Source: JAENVT01 sp031412355 | GTDB lineage: Bacteria > Actinomycetota > Acidimicrobiia > Acidimicrobiales > Ilumatobacteraceae | Length of the DNA stretch: 8,295 nucleotides | Reading direction: 5' to 3' | Assembly: GCA_031412355.1 (NCBI GenBank) | Contig: JANOCR010000261.1 | Location: forward strand, 1-8,295 | In this document: one piece after another, positions 1 to 7,066 of the stretch | Position numbering within the stretch: the first letter of the stretch is position 1 | Layout: every line of letters begins with the position of its first letter | Program-made: the position numbers and the translations under genes | Notes under the pieces: model-generated | The model's input: only the letters and a program-made list of their open reading frames with translations | What the model was told of the DNA's origin: nothing | The model's database searches: none

Positions 1-2301
1 CTCGGGCCTGAAGCGGCCGAGACGGTCCGGCACGTCTTCCTCCGCCTCGTCAGCCTCGACGACGACAGCGCGAGCGCCCCGACTCGGCGACGCACGCTCG
101 TTGCGGAAGTGGAGGAACTGGACCAGCGCGGCCGCGTGCAGCGGGTGCTCGACACCTTCGGTCGGCATCGTCTGTTGAGCTTCGACCGCGACCCGGTCAC
201 GCGCGGTCCCACCGTCGAGATCTCGCATGAGGCGCTCCTCACAGAATGGGCCAAACTGCGAGACTGGATCGAGGCCGCACGCGACGATCTCCGCATCCAC
301 CGTCACCTCGCGGTCGAGATGAACGCCTGGATGGCCAACGGCAAGTCGGGCGACTATCTCCTGACGGGAGGGCGGCTGGACTCGATCGCGGCGTGGTCTC
401 AAACGACCACGATGGGCCTTCGGCCGCCCGAGCACGAGTTCCTCGATGCCAGCGCGGCAGCGCGGGCCAAAGACCAGCAGGTCCGCCAATTCGAGCAGCG
501 GCGCACGACCGATGCCGAACGCCGAGCGCGACGGCGCACCCGGCAGCTGTTGATTGCAGCATTCACCGCAACGCTGGTGGCTGCCCTAGCGGTATTCGCC
601 TGGGTGCAACGCCAGGACGCCCGCGACAGCCAGGCCGAGCTAGCGAGCACCCAGGAGGCGCAGCGCCTCGCCGGCCTTTCCGCCTCGGCTCTCTCCACCG
701 ATTCCCAGCTCGCACTCCTGTTGGCCGTGGAGGCGGTTCGGTCGACAGCGACGCTCGGCTACGCAATGCCCGAGGCCATCGATGCAGTCCATTGGGCTCT
801 ACAAGAAATGGGTGTGCAGTACGACGTCGCGCCCGACACGCCCACAGCGGCGCGGTTCGGGCCTGCTGGGATTCATGGTCTCTGGGTCCTGCCGGTCGAG
901 GATCTGATGAACCTCGCTGAGGCGAGCACCACTCGGAATCTTTCGACCGACGAGTGCAGGCTCTATTTTGGTGACGAAGGTTGCCCAGCCGAGGTGTCGG
1001 TCGTCGGGCTCGAGTACTTCGGCGGATTGGATGCCTACACCACTGCCGTCGCGTTCGATCAGGCCGAGGTCGTCGTAGCGGCCTCGGCGGACGCCGAGGA
1101 ATGGCTGCAGAATCTCGACGCGATCGGCGAGCAGTACGGCGTTCGCATCCATGCCCGGCAACTACCACACACCCTCACGAGGACGGAGGCGGTTACACAG
1201 GGATTTCCCGGCGACATCTTTGTAATCTCCTCAGACGAGCTTGGCGAGTTATCCGCCGCGCATCCGTTGATCGATCTCCGTCCGTTCATCGACGAGGCGA
1301 CCATGCTCGACGACTACGGCTCTTATCTCGTCTCACGTTCTCGAGTTGGCGACAATGGCGAGTGGCCGAGTGACACCGGAGCTATCCCTGGCGTGCCGGT
1401 CGGCCTGGGCTCCAAGTCGCTGATCTGGACCAACCAGCCGGAGTTCACCGATCTCGGCTACGAGGCGCCGTCTGACTGGGCATCGTTCATGAGTCTCGCC
1501 AACGAGATGGTCGCGGACGGCCAGACCCCGTTCTGCCTCGGGATCAAAAGCGCCGGGATTGCTGATGGATGGCCGGCGACGGATTGGGTCGAAGCAATCG
1601 TGCTGCGCACCGGCGGCCCGGAATTCTACGACCAGTGGATCAACCACCAGGTGCCGTTCAACGATCCCATCGTCGTCGGCGCGATTCGCATCGTCGGCGA
1701 GATGGTTCTTACGCCAGGATTCCTTGACACGACTCCTGCCGAGGCTGCAGTTCGACCGTTCGACCTCGCTCTGCAAGATTTCGTCGAGAAGCCGGGGTCG
1801 TGCTTGATGACGCCGTACCCCAGCTCCCTGCCAAGCATCTTCGGTGGCACGCTCGGACAGCCGGTCGGGATCTTCGCTTTCCCAACGTTCGGGCTCGGGC
1901 ATGACGATGCCGTCATGGGGAGTATTGGGTTCGCGGTCGCCGTCACCGACCGCCCAGAGGTCCGCCAGGTGATCGCCGCGCTCGCATCAGGGGACATGGG
2001 CGCCGGAACGGCTCAGCTGGAGTGGCCCCTCGGATTGCCGGCCAACGCACGATTCGACACCACCACGATGGCCAACGCGGTGATGGGTGAGATCGTCGGA
2101 AAACTACAGGCTGCGATCCGATCCGACGAGTTCCGCCTCGATGCGTCCGACGCGATGCCCCCCGAGATCGGGTCCGATGCGTTCTTGAAGGGGATGGTGC
2201 GGCTGTTCCGGGAGGGCTCGCTGGAGACCCTCGACCAGCTGTCACTCGACATCGCTCGCGACATCGAGGCTGCCTGGGTCGAGCTCGAACAATCCGGCTG
2301 A
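1..2301 (+). CDS. nSTAND1-type NTPase C-terminal part fused through one TM helix to an alpha-glucoside-type solute-binding domain (5' partial)
   Basis: The reading frame is open from base 1, so the start and the P-loop NTPase core lie outside the window; the GTG at 109 is internal. Seen: the STAND-family tail motif ISHEALLTEW (from base 220), a basic Arg-rich coiled segment (about 469-546), and one hydrophobic helix (544-606). Next is the helical stretch EAQRLAGLSASALS...LALLLAVEAV that in related actinobacterial proteins precedes WD40 repeats, then a DECRLYFGDEGCP motif (949-987). WD40 repeats are absent. From about 990 to the stop the sequence resembles periplasmic alpha-glucoside/sugar-binding proteins of ABC importers, with landmarks LGSKSLIWTN (near 1411), GYEAPSDWASF, DGWPATDWVEAIVLRTGGPE (about 1564-1623) and VPFNDP. 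The Arg cluster before the helix suggests a cytoplasmic NTPase and an outer binding domain. Inferred role: a membrane receptor coupling an outside ligand to a STAND switch. The ligand is unknown. The family calls are from memory of conserved motifs. Confidence 0.85.
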   Translation, partial: LGPEAAETVRHVFLRLVSLDDDSASAPTRRRTLVAEVEELDQRGRVQRVLDTFGRHRLLSFDRDPVTRGPTVEISHEALLTEWAKLRDWIEAARDDLRIHRHLAVEMNAWMANGKSGDYLLTGGRLDSIAAWSQTTTMGLRPPEHEFLDASAAARAKDQQVRQFEQRRTTDAERRARRRTRQLLIAAFTATLVAALAVFAWVQRQDARDSQAELASTQEAQRLAGLSASALSTDSQLALLLAVEAVRSTATLGYAMPEAIDAVHWALQEMGVQYDVAPDTPTAARFGPAGIHGLWVLPVEDLMNLAEASTTRNLSTDECRLYFGDEGCPAEVSVVGLEYFGGLDAYTTAVAFDQAEVVVAASADAEEWLQNLDAIGEQYGVRIHARQLPHTLTRTEAVTQGFPGDIFVISSDELGELSAAHPLIDLRPFIDEATMLDDYGSYLVSRSRVGDNGEWPSDTGAIPGVPVGLGSKSLIWTNQPEFTDLGYEAPSDWASFMSLANEMVADGQTPFCLGIKSAGIADGWPATDWVEAIVLRTGGPEFYDQWINHQVPFNDPIVVGAIRIVGEMVLTPGFLDTTPAEAAVRPFDLALQDFVEKPGSCLMTPYPSSLPSIFGGTLGQPVGIFAFPTFGLGHDDAVMGSIGFAVAVTDRPEVRQVIAALASGDMGAGTAQLEWPLGLPANARFDTTTMANAVMGEIVGKLQAAIRSDEFRLDASDAMPPEIGSDAFLKGMVRLFREGSLETLDQLSLDIARDIEAAWVELEQSG

Positions 2302-2332
2302 CCACCAGCAGGGGGTTGGCTGGCTCTTCGGA

Positions 2333-2350
2333 TAAGTCGCCCTTAAGTCG
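2333..2350 (+). repeat. Short direct repeat TAAGTCG x2, possible operator
   Basis: TAAGTCG occurs at 2333-2339 and again at 2344-2350, so the repeat units are 11 bases apart, about one helical turn. It lies in the gap between the STAND-fusion gene and the secreted protease gene, 60-80 bases before the latter. Such spacing would suit a dimeric DNA-binding protein, but seven-base repeats also arise by chance. No clear promoter or terminator hairpin was recognised in the same gap; GGCC...GGCC at about 2356-2372 forms only a four-base stem. Confidence 0.2.
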
Positions 2351-2412
2351 TACGAAGGCCGAAAGAAGGCCCTCGCCGTCGTCGCTAAGCCTCGCGCTCG
2401 ACAGTGCGATGC

Positions 2413-3297
2413 ATGGCATCTCGATTGGTTTCCGTCGCAACCCTGTTCACACTGCTCGCCGCCGACGTCCTCGCAGGGAACGTCACAGCCGAGGCCGCAA
2501 GTAGCGCCGGTAGTCACTTTCGTCCGGCCATCGATGTGCCGTCCCCGGGGTTCTGGGACAGTGAAGACGCCGTCCACCGCGGGGGTCAGGCCGCCAGAAT
2601 CGAACTCGTCGACGACGAGCTGCACGACGGGTCGCACTGGTACCGGCTTGCCTACCTTGATGGCGGTACCCGCCTGCAGGTTTTCGAGCACTCCGACATC
2701 GCCACCGTCGGTCCGGAATCCGACATGATCCGGATCGAGACCATCGCCTGGAAGCTGGCCAACGAAGTGGTCGAATCGGAGAACCGTTCAACCGCATCCG
2801 ACCACTTGCCAGCCTGGGCGCGCGTCCGGACCGGCAACACCGACGGACCATCGGCCGGATTGATGATGGCCCTCGCCTACATCGATCTGCTCACACCCGG
2901 TGCGCTCGTCGGCGACATCCGGGTGGCAGGCACAGGCGGAATCCGTCCCGACGGGCTCGCCTTCCCAGTGAAAGGGATCGACGTCAAAGTTGCTACTGCG
3001 ATGCTGACTCGACCCGACGTCATCTTCGTGACCAAACCGCCGAGGGTGGTCGAGAACGTCACCATCGTCGAGTCTCACAAAGAGCGCATCCCGGCCGATG
3101 GCCACACGGTCGGGGAATGGCTCAACGTCGCTGGGTACGAGCAAGCCGGCCGAGACGCGGCCGGCCATCCGAGAACAGCTTCCGTGGTCGTCGTTCATGA
3201 CCTACGGCAAGCTCTGGCGTGGTTGTGCGGACGCACCGACGGGGCGAGCGTGTGCGCAGCCGCCCACAGGTCTGCAAACATTCCCATCGGCACGTAG
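2413..3297 (+). CDS. Secreted Lon-type (S16) serine protease domain protein, YlbL-like without PDZ
   Basis: The protein is about 294 residues. It begins with a likely signal peptide (MASRLVSVATLFTLLAADVLA), so the protease probably acts outside the cytoplasm or tethered to the membrane. The S16 catalytic domain lies at about residues 95-275. It carries TDGPSAGLMMAL with nucleophile Ser147 (codon at 2851) and, 45 residues later, GIDVKVATA with general-base Lys192 (codon at 2986); this is the Lon Ser-Lys dyad. The intervening LTPG...VAGTGGI is closest to YlbL-type proteins. YlbL proteins normally carry a PDZ domain before S16; here the 60-70 residues after the signal peptide do not look like one, and no AAA+ module exists. 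The ATG at 2413 was chosen because it leaves a normal short signal peptide; the GTG at 2404 is an alternative, and neither has a good ribosome-binding site. The upstream STAND-fusion gene is on the same strand 111 bases away, so cotranscription is possible but unproven. Substrate unknown. Confidence 0.82.
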   Translation: MASRLVSVATLFTLLAADVLAGNVTAEAASSAGSHFRPAIDVPSPGFWDSEDAVHRGGQAARIELVDDELHDGSHWYRLAYLDGGTRLQVFEHSDIATVGPESDMIRIETIAWKLANEVVESENRSTASDHLPAWARVRTGNTDGPSAGLMMALAYIDLLTPGALVGDIRVAGTGGIRPDGLAFPVKGIDVKVATAMLTRPDVIFVTKPPRVVENVTIVESHKERIPADGHTVGEWLNVAGYEQAGRDAAGHPRTASVVVVHDLRQALAWLCGRTDGASVCAAAHRSANIPIGT

Positions 3298-3368
3298 GCG
3301 CACGGCTCGATGCGCCCGTTGCAGCGTGCCGTTTCGATCGGCCCGCGGCCTCTCCATGGAGCCGGCGG

Positions 3369-3708
3369 GCTGAGCCTGAAGTACGACGAGTGGCCGTCGG
3401 CGATCCCTAGATGTGACAGTGCGTTCAACAACGTCCACTCGAGGTCCTGCCCGAAGCTCGGTTCCCACGCGACGCAGGCCGGTCCGGCAGGCAGCCGACG
3501 CGCACAACTCGGCTTCGGCCGAGCCGGGCGCGAATCGGGCCCAGGGGTCGGTGCTGCTGGCGCCGAGCCGATGTCCGAGTTTGACCCATTGATCGACGCT
3601 CAGGAGGGACGAGTGATTGCCGGGGTGGCCTTCGGTCGGGAGGTTCCAGGCCTTGATCGTGTAGGCGAAGATGACGGTCGGATGCGATCCATCGTCACTC
3701 GATTCGGC
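3369..3708 (-). pseudogene. Remnant of an AceE-like (homodimeric pyruvate dehydrogenase E1 / transketolase-like) gene with internal deletion and frame change
   Basis: This is most of the otherwise empty 411-base gap between the protease and DoxX genes. Read on the minus strand from 3708, one frame gives DGSHPTVIFAYTIKAW, then EGHPGNHSSLLS, then DPWARFAPGSAEAELCA, ending near 3490. This pattern is characteristic of the end of the first thiamine-diphosphate domain in COG2609 (AceE-like) enzymes. At about 3494 the similarity moves to another frame: PACVAWEPSFGQDLEW, LLNALSHLG and DGHSSYFRLS, ending near 3369. In intact relatives this second block lies a couple of hundred or more residues downstream, so the middle of the gene is missing. 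Beyond 3369 similarity fades; decayed sequence may continue to about 3300. There is no start codon in context, no cofactor-binding core and no C-terminal domain, so no working enzyme can be made. The identification rests on recognised motifs, without alignment. Confidence 0.72.
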
Positions 3709-4230
3709 TCAGGACGGTCTCGACGGGCGCCACGAAGTCGCCAGCAGCAGCAGCGCGCCCCCGCCACCCGCCGCCGCGGCGATCAACAGGCCCGTCCATG
3801 CGGTGAGGTCGTCGCGCGCATCCAACGCCTCGTCGAGCGACCACTTGCCCGGGCCGACCGCACCCAGCAGCAGCCCGCACATCAGCAGGATCATCACGTA
3901 CTCCCACCCCTCACCGGGCCGGAAGATGAAGAAGCCGTTGCCGCGGTGATTGATCATCCACGCCACGGCCATTACACCGACCACGCCGGCGCCACCAAAG
4001 GGCGTGAGCAACCCGGCAACGAGCAGCAGCCCGCTGCCGATCTCGGTAACGCTCGCCATCCAGGCTTGCATCACCGGGTTCCGCATCCCCATCGATCCAA
4101 ACCACCGCGACGTGCCGGCGATTTTGCCGCCTCCGATCACGTGGTTGATGCCGTGAGCGAGCATCACCGCTCCGACTCCGCAACGGAACACGAGCAACAT
4201 GAGGTCCACAGCGTGGGTGTCGGACACCAT
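3709..4230 (-). CDS. DoxX family membrane protein
   Basis: The 173-residue protein starts at the ATG ending at 4230 (MVSDTHAVDLML). It has hydrophobic segments at about residues 9-27, 56-78, 80-95, 110-127 and 143-165, i.e. four core helices typical of DoxX plus one C-terminal helix. Family-like signatures are the HGINH stretch after helix 1, WFGSMGMR, the SGLLLVAGLLTPFGG turn, NHRGNGFF, WEYVMIL and the GPGKWSLDEAL end. DoxX proteins are small integral membrane proteins of poorly defined role; some have been linked to redox balance, but nothing here allows a specific assignment. An in-frame ATG at 4287 would add 19 non-hydrophobic residues and is less likely. No strong ribosome-binding site is visible. 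The TGA stop (3709-3711) lies in frame with the decayed AceE-like fragment that follows. The 197 bases upstream, before the helicase stop, hold no gene I can support. Confidence 0.85.
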   Translation of the reverse strand: MVSDTHAVDLMLLVFRCGVGAVMLAHGINHVIGGGKIAGTSRWFGSMGMRNPVMQAWMASVTEIGSGLLLVAGLLTPFGGAGVVGVMAVAWMINHRGNGFFIFRPGEGWEYVMILLMCGLLLGAVGPGKWSLDEALDARDDLTAWTGLLIAAAAGGGGALLLLATSWRPSRPS

Positions 4231-4427
4231 CGAAGCATCGCGCAGAGATTCCTGATCCTCAAAATGTCGAGACGGCCAGCCCGGCACGGTCGGCCATCGC
4301 GCTGGAGGTCTGCGGCACGATGTGCGGATGTTCCAGCCTCATTCGCCTCGGCAGCGCGTCGCCGGATCCTTTTGATCGACATCTGACGCGGGCTAGAACT
4401 TCGCTCAGCGTGGATGGACAGCCGTGC

Positions 4428-6962
4428 TCATTGCTTGCCGAGTTGGTGGAGCTGGAGCGTCGGAGCGCCTTCGGCTTCTGCGAGGGCGAGGTCGACCACG
4501 GCCGTGAATCGCCATTCGCCATCGCCGTCCGGGTCGACGAGTTGTTGCGTGATCGCCCAATGGCCGGGTTCCTCGACCAGTGTGAAGTGGGCCGCTGAAC
4601 GTGCGTCGGCATCGATGCCGATGCTTGCGTACTCTGCCCAGTAGGGGAGCATCGCGTCGGTGAGCTGTGACTCGCTCCATCCGGTCCGGGTGGCAAGAAT
4701 TGCGTGCGAGCGAGCGGCGAGCAGCTCGCCCCAGCCGAACGCGGCAGTGCGGACTGCTGTGCGCCATGCAGCCGGGGGACCGGTTCGCATGGTGGTCAGC
4801 GCCTCTGGCGCGTGGCGCTCGTGGACGGGCCCGCCGGCCAGACGCGTCCATTCATCGAGGAGGGTCGCGTCGGTGGCGCAAATCAGCGCGTCTAACCATT
4901 CGACGATGTCTTCGAGATCGGAGGTGTAGACGTCTTCGGGAAGCGAACGGTCGAGGGTCCGCCACGCATCGGTCAGGTATCGAAGAACGAGCCCTTCGCT
5001 GCGTTCCAGACGGTATCGGCCCACGAAGGTGGCGAAGCTGTCGCCACTTTCGAGCATCTCGCGCAGGATCGATTTCGGTGACGGGTCCTCGGCAATCCAC
5101 GGGTGGTGCTCGCGATACGTGGCGACGCAACTCTCGAGCACGTCGGCGAGCGGGCGCGGCCAGGTGATGCCTTCGAGGCGTTCCATGCGTTCCTCGTACT
5201 CCACGTGTTCGGCTTTGAGTCGCGCCACCTCGACGCCGCGTGCAGCGTGCTCTTGCGCGTTGAGGATTTGGCGCGGGTCGTCGAGCACCGACTCGACCAC
5301 GCTGACGACGTCGGCGACATAGGTCGGGTCGTCGCGGTCGAGGGTTGCGATCACCTCGATCGCGAAAGGCATCAGTGGTGCTGAGAATCGCAGCTCGGCT
5401 CGCTCATCATCGCCTTCGATGAGCGACCCGACCCGAACCCCGAGACATCGGCCTTGGTCGTCACGTCGTCGCTCGGCGACGCCGGCGGCCTCGAGGATGC
5501 GGTAGACCTCGATTGCCCGCCGACGGTGTTGAGAGCGACGCGTGTCGGGCTCGTGGTTCGTGCGCAGCAAGCGTTTCAGGGCGCGAGGACCGTCCGGTCG
5601 CGCGAGCACCGTCGCCACCAGATCGGCGGTCACCCGGAACCGAGACGTAAGGGGTTCAGGAGTGCCGCCGACGAGGCGCTGCATCGAGGCCTCGTCGTAG
5701 TGGACGAAACCGTCGGGGGCCTTGGCCCTGGTGGCCTTGCGCCGCGCCTTCGGATCGTCGCCGGCTTTGGCGAGGGCCCGAGCATTCTCGATCATGTGGT
5801 CGGGGGCCTGCACCCAGACGTGACCGTCGGGGTCGAATCCGGGACGCCCCGCCCGACCCGCCAACTGATGGAATTCGCGGACGCTGAACATCCTCACCCG
5901 CGATCCGTCGAACTTGGTGAGGGCAGTCATCAGCACCGTGCGGATGGGGATGTTCACACCGACTCCGAGTGTGTCGGTTCCGCAGATCACAGGCAGCAGC
6001 CCCGCACCGGCGAGGCGTTCAACGAGACGCCGGTACCGGGGGAGCATCCCGGCATGGTGGACGCCGACACCGTTGCGGATCAGCCGGTCGAGCGTAATGC
6101 CGAAGCCACGCCTCAGCTTCTCGCCGGCCATCGCCGCGACGATCGCTTCGCGCTGCGTACGAGTGGTCACCGACATGCTGACCAGCGCTTGAGCTCGTTC
6201 GATCGCTGCGGCCTGGTTGGCGTGGACGACGTACACCGGGCTGAGACCTTCCTTCACTGCCTCCAGCACGCTGTCGGCCACCGACGTCATGCGCCATTGG
6301 TGGTACAGCGGGGTCGGCCGATCCACCGACGTCACTGCGGTCACCGATCGGCCGGAGCGCCGTTCGAGGTCGGTGATGATGGGGGTCATGTCACCGAGCG
6401 TCGCCGATGCGAGCAACATCTGGCAGCCCGTCATTTCGAGCAGTGGGATCTGCCACGCCCAGCCTCGATCGCGGTCGGCGTAGTAGTGGAACTCGTCGAG
6501 GCATGCGAAGCCGAAGCCTCCGCTGGCGCCGTGCGCGAGCGCATGATTCGCCAGCACCTCTGCCGTGCACACGAGCACCGGCGCACCCGGGTTGATCGAC
6601 GCATCACCAGTGGCCAGACCGACCTGCTCGGCACCGAGAAGGTCGACGAGATCGAAGAACTTCTCGGCGACGAGGGCCTTGATCGGCGCAGTCCACACTG
6701 CACGTCGACCGGAGTTCAGCGCAAGCACGATCCCAGCCATGGCGACGAGACTCTTCCCGGAACCGGTCGGCGTCGCCAGCACGACATGTTCCTCGGCTGC
6801 GAGCGCGAGCGCCGCCTCCTGCTGATGGCTGTACAGCGGGCGCCCCCCGTCGTTTGCCCACCCAGCGAAGACATCGAGCACCGTTGACGGATCGGCACCG
6901 GGAACTGGCAGGAGGTCGATCAGCGCAGCCATGTCTCGCCCAGTGTGGCCTGCGGCTGTCAT
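4428..6962 (-). CDS. Ski2/Mtr4-like DEAD/DEAH-box helicase with DUF3516 C-terminal region
   Basis: The protein is about 844 residues, a full-length member of the actinobacterial superfamily-2 helicases that carry a DUF3516 C-terminal half. Motifs in order, numbered from the chosen start: Gln-containing YSHQQEA (44-50); Walker A ATPTGSGKS (63-71); TAPIKALVAEK (91-101); motif II as DEFH (156-159); motif III SAT (186-188); HHAGMLPRYRR (302-312); motif V TDTLGVGVNIP (329-339); motif VI HQLAGRAGRPG (365-375). The DEFH form is, as I recall, normal for this family. The rest (about 385-844) matches the expected DUF3516 extension. Family knowledge suggests ATP-dependent unwinding of RNA, possibly in RNA processing or decay; the substrate is not readable from sequence. 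The ATG ending at 6962 is preceded by GGGAG with a 9-base spacer. A longer open frame to 7073 would add an Arg-rich, non-conserved leader overlapping the divergent sigma gene and is rejected. The gene is single and divergent from the sigma operon. Confidence 0.93.
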   Translation of the reverse strand: MTAAGHTGRDMAALIDLLPVPGADPSTVLDVFAGWANDGGRPLYSHQQEAALALAAEEHVVLATPTGSGKSLVAMAGIVLALNSGRRAVWTAPIKALVAEKFFDLVDLLGAEQVGLATGDASINPGAPVLVCTAEVLANHALAHGASGGFGFACLDEFHYYADRDRGWAWQIPLLEMTGCQMLLASATLGDMTPIITDLERRSGRSVTAVTSVDRPTPLYHQWRMTSVADSVLEAVKEGLSPVYVVHANQAAAIERAQALVSMSVTTRTQREAIVAAMAGEKLRRGFGITLDRLIRNGVGVHHAGMLPRYRRLVERLAGAGLLPVICGTDTLGVGVNIPIRTVLMTALTKFDGSRVRMFSVREFHQLAGRAGRPGFDPDGHVWVQAPDHMIENARALAKAGDDPKARRKATRAKAPDGFVHYDEASMQRLVGGTPEPLTSRFRVTADLVATVLARPDGPRALKRLLRTNHEPDTRRSQHRRRAIEVYRILEAAGVAERRRDDQGRCLGVRVGSLIEGDDERAELRFSAPLMPFAIEVIATLDRDDPTYVADVVSVVESVLDDPRQILNAQEHAARGVEVARLKAEHVEYEERMERLEGITWPRPLADVLESCVATYREHHPWIAEDPSPKSILREMLESGDSFATFVGRYRLERSEGLVLRYLTDAWRTLDRSLPEDVYTSDLEDIVEWLDALICATDATLLDEWTRLAGGPVHERHAPEALTTMRTGPPAAWRTAVRTAAFGWGELLAARSHAILATRTGWSESQLTDAMLPYWAEYASIGIDADARSAAHFTLVEEPGHWAITQQLVDPDGDGEWRFTAVVDLALAEAEGAPTLQLHQLGKQ

Positions 6963-6971
6963 CTTCGTGCT

Positions 6972-6976
6972 CTCCC
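6972..6976 (-). promoter_or_regulatory. Ribosome-binding site of the helicase gene
   Basis: On the minus strand GGGAG stands nine bases before the ATG at 6962-6960. It is the clearest Shine-Dalgarno match near any candidate start of this gene and decides the start in favour of 6962 over the ATGs at 7073 and 6932. Confidence 0.6.
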
Positions 6977-7027
6977 GTCCGCTCGACGCGCCCGAGCGGT
7001 GTCGGCGAGTAGATCTTGCGGGTGGGA

Positions 7028-7055
7028 TGCAACGGAACGGCCGCCTGGCACGTCT
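7028..7055 (+). promoter_or_regulatory. Candidate ECF-type promoter of the sigma factor operon
   Basis: TGCAAC (7028-7033) and CGTCT (7051-7055) are separated by 17 bases. An AAC-containing -35 element plus a CGTC-type -10 at this distance is the general layout of ECF sigma promoters, so this would fit self-activation of the downstream gene. Transcription would begin about 6-9 bases after CGTCT, i.e. at about 7061-7064. That gives an essentially leaderless message if translation starts at 7064/7067, or a leader of about 45 bases if it starts at 7109. A GGAAC at 7034-7038 is also present but sits too close to CGTCT (12 bases). Sequence-only inference. Confidence 0.35.
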
Positions 7056-7066
7056 CAGAAGGTGTG

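Noticed and set aside
2303..2325. CCAGC-loop-GCTGG hairpin after the STAND-fusion stop as a terminator
   Set aside because: Only a five-base stem with a nine-base loop and no following T-run.
3310..4386. A 358-codon open frame on the + strand covering the DoxX region
   Set aside because: Its translation is rich in Arg/Pro/His/Gln with no recognisable family. The opposite strand encodes DoxX with clear membrane helices plus the E1 remnant, so the frame is a high-GC shadow.
4355..4390. Inverted repeat CGCGTC...GACGCG downstream of the helicase as a terminator
   Set aside because: The six-base arms are 24 bases apart with only a weak GATC/GATC inner match and no T-run; chance is likely in GC-rich DNA.
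4231..4427. A small gene or decayed gene between DoxX and the helicase
   Set aside because: I read all frames on the minus strand and found short or Arg-rich peptides without recognisable motifs or a ribosome-binding site.
5454..6887. A 477-codon open frame on the + strand inside the helicase gene
   Set aside because: It lies antisense to the conserved helicase motifs, has low-complexity His/Arg-rich content and no domain signature; this is a shadow of GC-rich third positions.
7034..7055. GGAAC box paired with CGTCT as the ECF promoter
   Set aside because: The 12-base gap is too short for ECF promoters; TGCAAC at 17 bases fits better.
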